The notes under the pieces were generated by a model. That model did not search any database, had not been told where the DNA came from, and was given only the letters and a program-made list of their open reading frames with translations. 64,000 bases of DNA from CSP1-4 sp963777975 (lineage in GTDB: Bacteria; Chloroflexota; Limnocylindria; Limnocylindrales; CSP1-4), in the NCBI GenBank assembly GCA_963777975.1, contig CAVZSO010000003.1, positions 248,001 through 312,000 on the forward strand, written 5' to 3'. Both the position numbers and the translations under genes were made by a program. This document shows positions 38,244 through 47,755 of this stretch, piece after piece (position 1 is the stretch's first letter; every line of letters starts with the position of its first letter).

Positions 38244-39895
38244 ATGGACGAACGGTTCCGCCAGGCGATGGCCGACGGCTACGCGCTCGACGAGCCAGCC
38301 CTTGCGCTGGGTGCGCCGATGCACGACGACGCCGTCGCGCCGGACCTGCGCGTCCAGCTCGCCCTCTCGATGGTCAATCGACACGGCCTCATCGCCGGCG
38401 CCACTGGGACGGGCAAGACGAAGACCCTGCAACTGCTCGCTGGGCAGCTGTCAGAAGCGGGCGTGCCGGTCTTCGTGGCCGACGTCAAGGGCGACCTGAC
38501 GGGGCTCGCCGCACCCGGCGATGGCACCAACCCCAAGGTCGTGTCCCGCTGTGAGTCGATCGGTTGGACCTTCGTGCCCAAGGCACACCCGGTCGAATTC
38601 CTGTCGCTCTCGGGTGCCAACGGCGCGCAGGTGCGGGCCACCGTCAGCTCCTTCGGGCCCCTGTTGCTGGGCAAGGTGCTCGACCTCAACGAGACCCAGA
38701 CATCGGTCCTCTCGCTCATCTTCAAGTACTGCGATGACAACGACCTGCCGCTGCTCGACCTGTCCGATCTCGAGACGACGCTCAAGTACCTCGGCTCGGA
38801 CGAGGGCAAGCCCATCCTGGCCGAGTACGGCGGCATGTCGCCGGCCACGGTCGGGGTCATCCTGCGAGCCATCATCACGACCCAGCAGGAGGGCGCCGGC
38901 GGCTTCTTCGGCGAGCCGGAGTTCGACGTCCAGGACCTGATGCGCCTGACGCCCGACGGCAAGGGCATCATCACCGCGCTCGAGCTCTCCGACGTCATGG
39001 ACAAACCGCGCCTCTTCTCCACGTTCATGCTCTGGATGCTGGCCCAGCTCTACACGCACCTGCCGGAGGTCGGCGACCTGCCCAAGCCGAAGCTGACCTT
39101 CTTCTTCGACGAGGCCCACCTGCTGTTCGATGACGCCACCGAGGCGCTCATGGACCAGGTCGAGCGGACCGTCCGGCTCATCCGCTCCAAGGGGGTCGGC
39201 GTCTACTTCGTGACCCAGGCCCCGACCGACGTGCCGTCGAGCGTCCTGGCGCAGCTCGGCAACCGCGTCCAGCACGCGCTGCGGGCGTTCACGCCCGACG
39301 ACGCCGACGCGCTTCGGAAGACCGCCCGAACCTTCCCGATGACCGACTTCTACGACGTCGAGCGCCAGATCACGGCGCTCGGCACCGGCGAGGCACTCAT
39401 CACCGTGCTCTCACCGCGTGGCGTGCCCACGCCGCTGGCCGCGACCCGGCTCGGCCCGCCCGACTCGCTCATGGCGGCGCTCGACCCGACGCTCTTCGCG
39501 GGCCTCGCCCGTGGCGGCCCGCTGGCCGGCAAGTACGCCACGACCATCGACCGGGAGAGCGCGCGCGAGATGATCACCGCTCGACTCGCCTCGGCCAAGG
39601 CAGCCGCCGCGCGGCACGGCCGGGCGCTGGCGCCGACGAGATCACGCCCGCCCAGCGACGAGCGGCCGAGGCCGCCGAACGACGCGCGGCGACCATGCAG
39701 CGGCAGGCCGAGGCCCGCGTCAAGCGCGACGAGGCGCGGGCGGAGCGCGATCAGGCACGCGCCGAAGCGGCGGCCAAGCGCGAGGCGGAGCGGACGCAGC
39801 GCGAGCTCATCCGCGCCGGCACGCGCGTCGTCACGTCGCGCGCCGCACAGGGCCTCATCCGGGGCGTCTTCGACACCTTCTTCGGCAAGCGCTGA
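38244..39895 (+). CDS. HerA-like ATPase (DUF853 family), frameshifted
   Basis: An FtsK/HerA-superfamily ATPase of about 550 residues. Seen: Walker A GLIAGATGTGKTKTLQ (about residues 50-65), VFVADVKGDLTGLA, Walker B LTFFFDEAHLLFDDA, the arginine and sensor segment VYFVTQAPTDVPSSVLAQLGNRVQHALRAF (as a region, about 325-355), and a C-terminal coiled coil rich in Lys, Arg, Glu and Ala ending GVFDTFFGKR. The coiled coil is reached through one base loss near 39635. Such proteins are predicted DNA translocases, and their partners are not known; NurA is absent here. ATG 38244 has GGAGG seven bases upstream. Confidence 0.88.
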
Positions 39896-39976
39896 GGCGC
39901 CTCGCACGGACCGCGTGTCCTGTGCCCAACGGCGAGTCCGGTGCCGCTGGACAGCGGCGGCGCTATCCTGCGAGGC

Positions 39977-40075
39977 ATGCCTCCGACGTGGCGTGATTGG
40001 CTCGGCGCCCTGCTGTTGACCATCTTCCTGGTCGCCCTCGTGGTCCTCGCCGTGCTCGCCGCCGTCCCGGCCTGA
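39977..40075 (+). CDS. 32-residue single-helix membrane peptide
   Basis: A short gene encoding MPPTWRDWLGALL followed by an almost wholly hydrophobic segment (TIFLVALVVLAVLAAV) and PA. Charge placement (Arg, Asp before the helix) suits an inner-membrane peptide. TATCCT ends seven bases before the ATG, a leaderless promoter signature also seen at several neighbours, which argues it is expressed. It stands alone between the HerA-like gene and a convergent terminator. The function is unknown. Confidence 0.5.
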   Translation: MPPTWRDWLGALLLTIFLVALVVLAVLAAVPA

Positions 40076-40239
40076 GGCTCGGGACCGCGGCGGCCGCCTC
40101 GAACTCGATCGCGACCCGCGTCACACCGCGCGGATGTCGGCCGTCATAGGTCCGTACGACAGCATCGAACGGTCGCTCGTTCGAGGTGGCCCGGGCACTC
40201 CTCCTCTTCGGACCACATCGGATGGACGTCCCATCTTCG

Positions 40240-40271
40240 GACTCGGCCCCGGTCTCCCCCGGGGCCGAGTC
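40240..40271. terminator. Bidirectional terminator hairpin
   Basis: GACTCGGCCCCGG (40240-40252) pairs perfectly with CCGGGGCCGAGTC (40259-40271) over a 6-base loop, followed on the plus strand by TCGTTTGTG. It lies between the small membrane peptide (plus) and the end of the imuA-imuB operon (minus). The rest of 40076-40289 holds only a weaker 7-bp hairpin at 40165-40184. Confidence 0.75.
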
Positions 40272-40289
40272 TCGTTTGTGTCCGTCGCC

Positions 40290-40538
40290 TCAATCGAAGA
40301 CGCGCTCGAGGTGCCAGGTGCCGTCCACGCCGTCGCGGTAGACGAGGGCCAGGAGTCGGGGCCCGGCGACCTTGAAGTAGTCGCGCCGGATCGGCCGGCG
40401 CCACCAGGCCTCCTCGATGCGCCACTGATTGCAGACCTCGACCGGCTCGCTCCAGCCATCCCAGCGCAGCCGTTCGGGACGCCCGAAGGGATCGAGGTCG
40501 ACCTCGATGCGCGGCTGCTGGCCGAGCAGGCGGGTCAT
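40290..40538 (-). CDS. DUF6504-like protein of the ImuB operon
   Basis: An 82-residue protein with aromatic-rich strands: PERLRWDGWSEPVEVCNQW, RRPIRRDYFKVAG, LALVYRDGVDGTWHLERVFD. It resembles the small DUF6504 proteins that follow imuB or dnaE2 in actinobacteria and Chloroflexota. The ATG overlaps the imuB stop as ATGA. Context suggests an accessory role in the mutasome, though the biochemical function of the family is unknown to me. Confidence 0.75.
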   Translation of the reverse strand: MTRLLGQQPRIEVDLDPFGRPERLRWDGWSEPVEVCNQWRIEEAWWRRPIRRDYFKVAGPRLLALVYRDGVDGTWHLERVFD

Positions 40539-41884
40539 CGGGCGCCCGTTCCGGGCGTCGCGCCGGGATCGCCGACGTAGGGAGCGGCAGCTCCCTCGCC
40601 GACCGGCGCCCAGGTCGTGCGGCCTTCGGGCAGCGAGGCCTCGGGATCGGCCAGCCCGACCCGCCAGAGCCGATCGGCGCCGAAGCGGATGGCCAGGCTC
40701 GCCAGCTGCCAGTCGAGGCGGGCGGCGTTGGCCGACTGCGGGTTGAAGAGGCCGAGCTGCGTGCCCGCCTGGGGGGCGCGGCCGTCGAGCTCGAGGGCCA
40801 GGCGGACGACCGGTGAGGTGAGGGTCGTGGCCTCCAGTCGAGCGACGAGGAGCCGCTCCACGAGGGCCGCCTGTGCGACCGGTTCGGGCAGCACCTGCTC
40901 GATGCGCAGCGAGGTCGTTGCTGGATGCGCCGATCCGGCCCGTGGCGAGCGCGGCGAGCGTGGTCCGCCCGCTGCCCCTGGGCCATCGAGGTCCAGCTCC
41001 AGGACGGCCCGGCCGGCACCGGCACCGCGCGCAGCGAGCTGCTCACAGAGCGCGCCGGCGAGATGGTGGAGGACGAAGCGGAGCGACTCGAGCTGATCGA
41101 CGGGCGGATCCAGCTCCGCCTCGGCCCGCAGCCGCTCCACCGGCCGTCGGGGTCGCAGCGGTCGACCATCCAGGCCGCGGGCGAGGTCGTGCAGCTCGCC
41201 GCCCAGCGTCCCGAAGCGGGCCACGACCGCGGAGCGCGCCAGTGCAGCGAGGTCGCCGATGCAGCGCAGCCCGAAGAGCGCGAAGCGACCCTCCAGCTCT
41301 GGCGCCGGCAAGAGCCGGATGGGGAGCGGCGCCAGGAAGGCCGCTTCCTCGGCCGCGCCGCCGACCGGGATGGCGACCAGCGAGGTGGTCTCACGGGCCA
41401 TCGACGCCGCCACGCCGGCCCCGAACCGGGTGTTGCCGATGCCGGCTCGGGGCGCCACGGGCAGGAGCGCAGCCACGGCCGCCCGGGCACGTGCGGTGAG
41501 GGTCGCCTCGTCGCCCCACAGTCGGTCGAGGCCTTCGATGCCGAGGAGGGCCCGGCCGAAGGCCGCCGCGGTCGGGTCGGTCTCGCCCTCGATACCCGGC
41601 GTGAAGGCGGCCAGGGCCTCGAGGACGGCCTCGAAGGCCGCCGCGTAGGCCGCCGGATCGGCCTCGAGGAAGGTCGCCTCAGGGACGAGCCGGTGGGCCA
41701 CTCCCAGCGGCTGCCCCGGCCGGACGCCGAAGCGTGCCGCGGCTGGGCTGCGATCGAGGACGCTGCCCGGATCCCACGGTCGCCCGCCGAGGACGAGCGG
41801 CGTCGTCGGTGCCCAGGGCAAGCCCAGGCGGGCCAGCTCGAGACGGAGCGGGAGGTTGGGCCAGGCGAAGTGCAGGAGGCGCAT
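40535..41884 (-). CDS. imuB: ImuB, inactive Y-family polymerase-like factor
   Basis: A 449-residue mutasome hub protein. The N-terminus LLHFAWPNLPLRLE lacks the catalytic Asp of active Y-family polymerases (normally hhDhD), as in ImuB. Seen further: RFGVRPGQPLGVA, TPGIEGETDPTAAAFG (region), GIGNTRFGAGVAA and a C-terminal QLGLF, which fits a beta-clamp-binding motif (about residue 380). The last 25 residues are Gly/Pro/Ala-rich. In known systems ImuB recruits the DnaE2 polymerase and ImuA to the clamp. It is the second gene of imuA-imuB-DUF6504. Confidence 0.9.
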   Translation of the reverse strand: MRLLHFAWPNLPLRLELARLGLPWAPTTPLVLGGRPWDPGSVLDRSPAAARFGVRPGQPLGVAHRLVPEATFLEADPAAYAAAFEAVLEALAAFTPGIEGETDPTAAAFGRALLGIEGLDRLWGDEATLTARARAAVAALLPVAPRAGIGNTRFGAGVAASMARETTSLVAIPVGGAAEEAAFLAPLPIRLLPAPELEGRFALFGLRCIGDLAALARSAVVARFGTLGGELHDLARGLDGRPLRPRRPVERLRAEAELDPPVDQLESLRFVLHHLAGALCEQLAARGAGAGRAVLELDLDGPGAAGGPRSPRSPRAGSAHPATTSLRIEQVLPEPVAQAALVERLLVARLEATTLTSPVVRLALELDGRAPQAGTQLGLFNPQSANAARLDWQLASLAIRFGADRLWRVGLADPEASLPEGRTTWAPVGEGAAAPYVGDPGATPGTGAR

Positions 41885-42983
41885 GGTCGATGGTCACGAG
41901 CGGGGTCGGGGGCTTCTGGACGTGGCGCGCGGGCGGCGGGCTGGCCACCGCCTCGTCGTGGAGGGGCCGCGGACCCGGCCTCCGGCCCGAGCCGGGGTCG
42001 CGCGGGTGCGGCCGCCGTTGTGTCGGCGGGCCGGTGGCGGTGGCCCGGGCAGGGCTCGCCGTCGCTCGAGACTCGGCGGCATCGAGGAGCCGAGCCACGC
42101 CGGCGGCACGCTCGCCTTCGTCGAGGTAGCGGATCTCCAGCTCCACCTGGCGGCCGGGCGGCCCGAAGCGGTTCTTGGCCACGGTCACGGCCGTGCGCTG
42201 GCCGACGATGTCACGGCCGAGCCGGAGCCAGCCGATGCGCTCCAGCTCCAGGCGCACGCCGGCCGCCTCGGCCAGGGCACCGTGGAGCGGTGCGGCGAGA
42301 TCGACCGGCTCGAGGACGAGGAGCTGGACGCCGATGCGGCGGGCGTGGGCCGCCAGCCGGCGCAGGAGCGCTTCGTTGGCGACCGCCAGGCGGGGCGGCA
42401 GGTCCAGGACGAGCAGATCCACCGCGCGGCCCGAGACGAGCGCACCGGCAAGGCGCAGCCCCTCCCCCACCTCAGCCGGTCGAAGCACGATGAGCCAGCG
42501 CAGGTCCACGCCACGAGCCGCCGCCTCGAGCGGGTCGAAGGTCCGGCCGCCGTCCAGCCAGGCCACGATGCCGCCGACAGCCTGGGCCTCGGCGACGGAG
42601 CGCAGCGCCAGCGTCGTCTTGCCCGACGAGGCGTCGCCGCGCAACGTGGCGCCGGCGCGCCGCGGCAGACCGCCCGTGCCCAGCAGCGCGTCGAGGATCG
42701 GGAAGCCGGTCGAGACCGCCTCGGTGGCCGGATCGGGAACGGAGCGGTGATCGGGGCTGGCGATCGGGGCCGGCGCAGGATCGAGGTCCGGCATCGGCGC
42801 CAGGGCGAGCGCCCCGACGGTCACGGGAGCATCGGGGCCGGATGGGCCATCGATGCGGCCGCCGTTGCCGAGGCGGACGGCGGCGCTCCCCCAGCGAGCC
42901 TCGAGGCGGGCCAGGGCGCTGCCCAGCGGCTCGCCAGAGGGAGTCGTCGGCGGGATGTCGGGGCGGGCCGGGGTCGTCGTCAT
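41679..42983 (-). CDS. imuA: ImuA-like RecA-fold protein
   Basis: A RecA-like ATPase-fold protein that, with ImuB and DnaE2, forms the damage-inducible mutasome. Seen: Walker A LRGDASSGKTTLALR (about residues 110-125), Walker B-like VDLLVLDLPPRLA, and FGPPGRQVELEIRYLDEG, the ImuA/RecA C-terminal strand. The first 90 residues are low complexity. As read, the frame runs 206 bp into imuB with a Pro/Arg-rich tail. In a neighbouring frame a TGA ends at 41894, just before the imuB ATG, so a base error in the tail (about 42,000-42,090) and a true end at 41894 are likely. A LexA-like box lies in its promoter. Confidence 0.85.
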   Translation of the reverse strand: MTTTPARPDIPPTTPSGEPLGSALARLEARWGSAAVRLGNGGRIDGPSGPDAPVTVGALALAPMPDLDPAPAPIASPDHRSVPDPATEAVSTGFPILDALLGTGGLPRRAGATLRGDASSGKTTLALRSVAEAQAVGGIVAWLDGGRTFDPLEAAARGVDLRWLIVLRPAEVGEGLRLAGALVSGRAVDLLVLDLPPRLAVANEALLRRLAAHARRIGVQLLVLEPVDLAAPLHGALAEAAGVRLELERIGWLRLGRDIVGQRTAVTVAKNRFGPPGRQVELEIRYLDEGERAAGVARLLDAAESRATASPARATATGPPTQRRPHPRDPGSGRRPGPRPLHDEAVASPPPARHVQKPPTPLVTIDHAPPALRLAQPPAPSRAGPPGLALGTDDAARPRRATVGSGQRPRSQPSRGTLRRPAGAAAGSGPPARP

Positions 42984-42993
42984 GGCCCGGTCA

Positions 42994-43021
42994 ATGATAG
43001 AACGGATGTTCTAAATGTCAA
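42994..43021 (-). promoter_or_regulatory. SOS promoter of imuA with LexA-like box in spacer
   Basis: Minus strand: TTGACA (43016-43021), 16-base spacer, TATCAT (42994-42999), then ten bases to the imuA ATG. The palindrome AGAAC-ATCC-GTTCT (42999-43012) fills the spacer and overlaps the first base of the -10 box, so a bound LexA would block polymerase directly. Confidence 0.85.
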
Positions 43022-43101
43022 CCCTTCCATGCGGTCCCTCGGCCTTGTCGGCGGCGTCGTCACCGACCCGTCATCCGGCGTCGATAGACTGCCCGGCTAG
43101 C

Positions 43102-43947
43102 ATGGATGGCGTGCCCCGCTCCCCCCAGACCACCGTCCTCGTCGTCGACGATGACCGCAAGATCGTGCAGCTCGTGCGCACGTATCTCGAGCGCGACGGT
43201 CATCGCGTGGTGGCCGCCAACGACGGACGCGCAGGCGCTGGACGTCTTCGAGGCCGAACGACCGGACCTCGTGGTCCTCGACCTGATGCTGCCCGAGATG
43301 GACGGCTACGAGGTCTGCCGACGGATCCGGGCGAACGCCGACACGCCCATCCTGATGCTGACCGCCCGGAGCTCCGTGCCGGACCGCATCCACGGCCTGC
43401 TCCAGGGCGCCGACGACTACCTGCCCAAGCCCTTCAGCCCCGCCGAGCTGGCAGCGCGCGTCCGCGCCATCCTGCGTCGGGCGCGACCGACCCCCGAGGC
43501 GGCGACCCGCCTGGCACCGAGCCCGACCCGCGCGCTGGCTCCCGCCGTCGACGCCATCGAGCCACTGCACCAGGCGGACCTGATCATCGACCCGGCGCGC
43601 TACGAGGTGCGTCGCGGCGACCGAGATCGTGCCGCTGACCAACGTCGAGTTCCGGCTCCTGCTGGCGCTCGTCTCGGCCGATGGCCGGGTGCTCACCCGG
43701 GACCAGCTGCTGGACGTCGTCTACGGTCAGGACGACGCGGACATCCTCGATCGGACCATCGACGTCCACATCGGGCGGTTGCGCGAGAAGCTCGGCGACG
43801 ACGCCGGCGCGCCGCGCTACGTGGCCACCGTGCGCGGCGTCGGCTACCGGGCGGCGCCGCCCCCGGCCCCGGTCTCGGAGGCGGTCACGGTCGACACGAC
43901 CGCCGATGGTCGGTCGGGTGAGCGACCGATCCTGGACGCGCCGATGA
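43102..43947 (+). CDS. OmpR/PhoB-type response regulator, frameshifted
   Basis: A two-component response regulator. Seen: VLVVDDDRKIVQLVRTYLE (acidic pocket), then in the next frame LVVLDLMLPEMDGYEVCRRI (phosphorylated Asp), ILMLTARS and DDYLPKPFSPAELAARVRAIL (conserved Lys), then in a third frame the winged helix LTNVEFRLLLALVSADGRVLTRDQLLDVVY and GRLREKLGDD...RGVGYR. Single-base excesses near 43225 and 43622 explain the first two changes. A third change near 43,900 would end it at TGA 43947, overlapping the kinase ATG as ATGA, the usual layout; total length is then divisible by three. TAGACT lies 11 bases before the ATG. Confidence 0.88.
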
Positions 43948-45071
43948 GCTCGCGCCCGGAAGCCAGCCCGGATCCCGAGGCCGACCCACGTTCGGGGAGG
44001 AGCTCGCGGTCTGGCCGCGGGCTGGCCGCGCGCATCGCGCTGGCGGCGCTGATCACGGCAGGCGCCGCCGTCGCGGTGCTCGCACTGGGCGTGGCGATCC
44101 TCGGCGCGGACGCGTTCGCCACCCTGATGATGGCGCACGGCGAGACGGCCGAGGCGGCGCAGGCCATGTTCGACCAGTCGGTCCGTGGCGTCCTCGTCGC
44201 CGCGGTGGTCCTGGCCATCGCGCTCTCCATCGGCCTGGCCGTGCTCATCGCCCGGATGCTGGCGCGACCGCTCGAGGAGGTCGGCGAGGCCGCCAGGCGG
44301 ATCGCCGATGGCGACTACGCGGCACGCGTCCCGCGCGATGGGCCGGAGGAGATCGCCTCGCTGGCCGATTCGTTCAACCAGATGGCCGCCGCCCTCCAGG
44401 AGCAGGAGCGGCTGCGACGGGAGTTCATCGCCAACGCCGCCCACGAGCTGCGCACGCCGCTGACGAACCTGCAGGGCTACCTCGAGGCACTCCGCGATGG
44501 CGTCATCGAGGCCGATGCGACGACCTACGACTCGCTCTGGGAGGAGGCCGATCGACTGGTTCGGCTGGCGCGCTCACTCGACGCACTGGCCGAGGGCGAA
44601 GCTGGCGCCGAGCCCGTGCGCCGCATCGAGCTCGACCTGGCGCCCATCCTCGAGGCCTCGGTCGCGCTGGTGCGCCCGGCGCTGGAGGGTCGGAGCATCA
44701 CGGTCGAGCGTGGCTGGTCGGTGCCCTTGCCAGCTCGGGGCGACCCCGACCATCTGGCCCAGGTGCTGGCGAACCTGCTCCAGAACGCCGTCCGCTATAC
44801 GCCCGACGGCGGCTCCGTGACGGTGTCCGGGGAGGCACGATCGGGCAGCGTGCTGGTCAGCGTGATCAACACCGGCGAGCCCATCCCGGCCGACGACCTG
44901 CCGCACGTCTTCGAGCGCTTCTACCGCGTCGAGAAGTCGCGCGATCGTGCCAGCGGCGGCGCCGGCATCGGCCTGGCCATCGTGAAGCAGCTCGTCGAGG
45001 CCGACGGCGGCCGCGTCGGCGCCGAGTCGTCGGCGACCGGCAACCGCTTCTGGTTCAGCGTTCCGGGGTAG
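43944..45071 (+). CDS. Sensor histidine kinase
   Basis: A 375-residue membrane kinase paired with the preceding regulator. Seen: two hydrophobic helices (about residues 33-58 and 78-102) with a short exported loop, HAMP domain RPLEEVGEAARRIADGDYAAR, HisKA with FIANAAHELRTPLTNLQ (phospho-His about residue 168), N box LANLLQNAVRYTP, F box FERFYRVEKS and G box GGAGIGLAIVKQLVEADGG. The periplasmic loop is small (about 20 residues), so sensing may be within the membrane or by another protein. As read it is in one frame with the regulator C-terminus; a separate ATG at 43944 is the better start. Confidence 0.92.
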   Translation: MSSRPEASPDPEADPRSGRSSRSGRGLAARIALAALITAGAAVAVLALGVAILGADAFATLMMAHGETAEAAQAMFDQSVRGVLVAAVVLAIALSIGLAVLIARMLARPLEEVGEAARRIADGDYAARVPRDGPEEIASLADSFNQMAAALQEQERLRREFIANAAHELRTPLTNLQGYLEALRDGVIEADATTYDSLWEEADRLVRLARSLDALAEGEAGAEPVRRIELDLAPILEASVALVRPALEGRSITVERGWSVPLPARGDPDHLAQVLANLLQNAVRYTPDGGSVTVSGEARSGSVLVSVINTGEPIPADDLPHVFERFYRVEKSRDRASGGAGIGLAIVKQLVEADGGRVGAESSATGNRFWFSVPG

Positions 45072-45132
45072 GGAGCTGGGGTCTCGGCCAGCCGGACCCC
45101 GGACGAGCCCTCGGCTATACTCGGGGACCCGT

Positions 45133-45208
45133 GGGGATGTAGCTCAGTTGGGAGAGCACCGCGTTCGCATCGCGGGGGTCAGGGGTTCGAGTCCCCTCAT
45201 CTCCACCA
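45133..45208 (+). tRNA. tRNA-Ala (anticodon CGC)
   Basis: A 76-base cloverleaf: acceptor GGGGATG pairs with CATCTCC, D arm with AGCTCAGTTGGGAGAGC, anticodon stem CCGCG/CGCGG around loop TTCGCAT (anticodon CGC), T arm GGGGTTCGAGTCCCC, and an encoded CCA end. TATACT at 45116-45121 is a fitting -10 box. Confidence 0.97.
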
Positions 45209-45237
45209 CCGCTCCGGTTCATGGCCGAGGCCGACAG

Positions 45238-46603
45238 ATGACGGCGACCAGCGAGGCACAGACCCTTCCGGGGGCGTGGCCGTTGGTCGGCCACTTCCCT
45301 GCCTACTCGCGCGACCCGCTGGGCTTCGTGACCACGAGCACGGCACGGCAAGGCGGCATCGTGCCGATCCGCTTCGGGCCATCGCCGGCGCTCCTCATCA
45401 CCGATCCGGCGGGGATCGAAGAAGTCCTCGTCACGAAGCACCGCGACTTCCAGAAAGGTCGGGCGGGAAGGCGGGTCGGCGTCGTGGTCGGCGACGGGAT
45501 CCTGCTCAGCGAAGGTGAGACGTGGCGCGAGCACCGGCGCATCGTCCAGCCGGCCTTCCACCACGACCGCGTCACGGCCTGGGGCGAGATCATGGTCGAG
45601 GAGACCGAGCGACACCTTGCGACCTGGGGCGACGGAGACATCCGCGACGTGCACGCCGACATGTCCGCCCTGACCCTGGCGATCGTCGGCCGGACCCTGC
45701 TCGACAGCCAGATCGGGCCGGCCGATGTCGAGGAGGTTCGCGCCGCCACGGCCACCCTGACCGACCACTTCGACTCGCGGTTCAACAGCCTCCGCTTCTT
45801 CCTGCCTGATGCCCTTCCGACGCCGGGCAATCGGCGAATGCGCGCTGCCGTCGGACGACTCGATCGCATCGTCTATCGCCTGATCGCGAACCGCCGAGCG
45901 ACAGGCAAGCTGCGGTGACGATGCGGTCTCGATGCTGCTCGAGGCGAGCGAGGCAGAGAGCCATCCCTTGTCTGATCGTGAGCTGCGGGATGAGGTCATG
46001 ACCCTCCTCATGGCCGGGCACGAGACGACGGCGGTCGCCTTGACCTGGTGCCTCTACCTCGTCGCCGGGCGGCCCGAGGTCGAGGCTGCGCTGGCAGCCG
46101 AAGCCACCCTCATCCTTGGCGGTCGAAGGCCGACCGTGGCGGACCTTCCGCGCCTCCGCACCGCCGAGGCAGTCGTCTTCGAGACCCTTCGCTTGTACCC
46201 ACCGGCCTACGCCCTGAGCCGAGAGGCGATCGTGCCGACCGCCGTCGGCGGTCATCCTCTGCCCAAGCGAGGCATCGCCTTCATCAGCGTCTGGGGGGCC
46301 CATCGCCGTCCCGAGGCCTTCGAAGAGCCCGACGCGTTCCGGCCGGAGCGCTGGCTCGATGGGCTCGCGCGCAGACTGCCGCGCGGCGCGTACGTCCCGT
46401 TCGCCGAGGGACCCCGGAAGTGCCTGGGAGCCGGTTTCGCGATGCAGGAGATGATCCTCGCCCTCGCGACCATCGCCGGCACGTGGGAGCTTCGGCTGGC
46501 CGACGCCGCGCCGGTCCGCGCCCGGCCCGCCGTCACCCTCCGCCCGGCCGGTCCGGTCAGTGTCATCGTCTCGCAGCGCGCCCGGCCGGCGCGCGTCACC
46601 TGA
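45238..46603 (+). CDS. Cytochrome P450, frameshifted
   Basis: A haem-thiolate monooxygenase of about 454 residues. Seen: N-terminal LPGAWPLVGHFPAYSRDPLGF, C helix WREHRRIVQPAFH, then in the second frame I-helix LLMAGHETTAVALTW, K-helix ETLRLYPP (ExxR), PERW region and the haem loop PFAEGPRKCLGAGFA with the Cys ligand. The lack of a membrane anchor and the sequence style recall bacterial CYP4/CYP102-like enzymes of unknown substrate. One extra base near 45915 (in AAGCTGCGGT) creates a false stop. It starts 30 bases after tRNA-Ala. Confidence 0.9.
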
Positions 46604-46616
46604 ACCGCGTTCGACG

Positions 46617-46970
46617 ATGGATGCGAGATCGGTCGCCTTCGGCGTCATCGAGGTCGAGGGCCAGCGCTACGAGCACGACGTCGTCATCGACCGGGGCCAG
46701 GTCCGGAAGCGCCACAAGGGGCCGTCGAAGGCATCACGCGCGGAGTTCGGTCACACCCCGCTGACGGCCGCCGAGGCGATCCCCTGGGGCGGCACGCGGC
46801 TGATCGTCGGGACCGGCCACGACGGCCAGCTGCCGGTGACAGCCGATGTGCACGACGAGGCCCGGAGGCGTGGGGTCAAGGTCACGGCGCTCCCGACCAC
46901 CGAGGCCTGCGAGCTCCTTGACGGCATCAAGGCGAAGGACGTTCGGGCCATCCTCCACGTCACCTGCTGA
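46617..46970 (+). CDS. Mth938-like domain protein
   Basis: A 117-residue protein of the Mth938/AAMDC-like fold. Seen: VIEVEGQRYEHDVVIDRGQVRKR at the start, RLIVGTGHDGQLPVTADVHDEARRRGVKV and LPTTEACELLDGIKAKDVRAILHVTC at the end. The family is widespread and without a proven activity. It lies 13 bases after the P450 gene on the same strand, so may be cotranscribed. Confidence in the family is good, in the role low. Confidence 0.8.
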   Translation: MDARSVAFGVIEVEGQRYEHDVVIDRGQVRKRHKGPSKASRAEFGHTPLTAAEAIPWGGTRLIVGTGHDGQLPVTADVHDEARRRGVKVTALPTTEACELLDGIKAKDVRAILHVTC

Positions 46971-47041
46971 CCGCGGGCCGACCGGCCGGCTGCGCTGGAC
47001 CGGATGCAGTCGAATGGTCGGTGACGATGTGAAGCGATCGC

Positions 47042-47755
47042 TCAGTCGAGGGCGGCGCGGATCTCCGTCTCGTGGCTGCGCAGCCAGCGTCGAGCGGCAT
47101 CCGCCTCGGGCACGACCCCGTGCACGACCTTCCAGAAGGCCGGCCCGTGCCCGAAGTGACGCAGATGGGCCAATTCGTGGACGACGACGTAGTCGAGCAC
47201 CGTCGCCGGTGTCATCACCAGCCGCCAGCTGAACGAGAGCGTGCCCCGCCGCGAGGCACTCCCCCAGCGGCTTCGCTGATCACGGATGGCGACCGAGGTC
47301 GGCTGGACACCGAGATCGCGCTCTCGCACGGTCACCCGGCGCGATGATCACGTCCCGAGCCTCTGCTCTGAGCCACGCCTCGAGGATGGCGACGGGTGCA
47401 CGGACCTCATGCAGGCGCCATCTCGAGCCGGATGCGTGGCCCGTCGGCATCGTCGTGGACGACGCGCGACCGCCGAAGACCGTCGCCGAGCGAAACGACA
47501 TCGACCGCATGTTCGAGCCCGCCGAGGCTGATCGGCCCGCCCGGCGCCGAGGCTCGGTCGGGCGGCCAGCCGGTCACGGGCGGCACTCATCCGGGCCTGG
47601 TGACGGTCGATCCACTCGGCCCGGGCCCGGACCAGATCGGTCGCCCACCGCTCCGGCGCGCGCTTCGGCAGCGTGACCACGACCTCGCCGTCCGGCCGGA
47701 TGGTCAGCCGAGTGTGGCGCGCGCGGTCCGATCGGCGGAGGGTGTAGTCGATCAT
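47042..47755 (-). CDS. YgjP-like metallopeptidase domain protein, frameshifted
   Basis: A DUF45/M48-type zinc metallopeptidase of about 237 residues. Seen: N-terminal YTLRRSDRARHTRLTIRPDG and VVVTLPKRAPERW, then RDQRSRWGSASRRGTLSFSWRL (region) and the zinc site VVVHELAHLRHFGHGPAFW with HExxH and a third His. Two frame changes (near 47555 and 47340) cancel, giving 238 codons, normal for the family. These proteins often accompany restriction or helicase genes, but here it stands alone. Confidence 0.85.

Noticed and set aside
40165..40184. TCGAACG-N6-CGTTCGA as another LexA-like site
   Set aside because: The half-sites are separated by more than the four bases of the other boxes and no promoter or start codon adjoins it; it is better read as a weak hairpin before the terminator.
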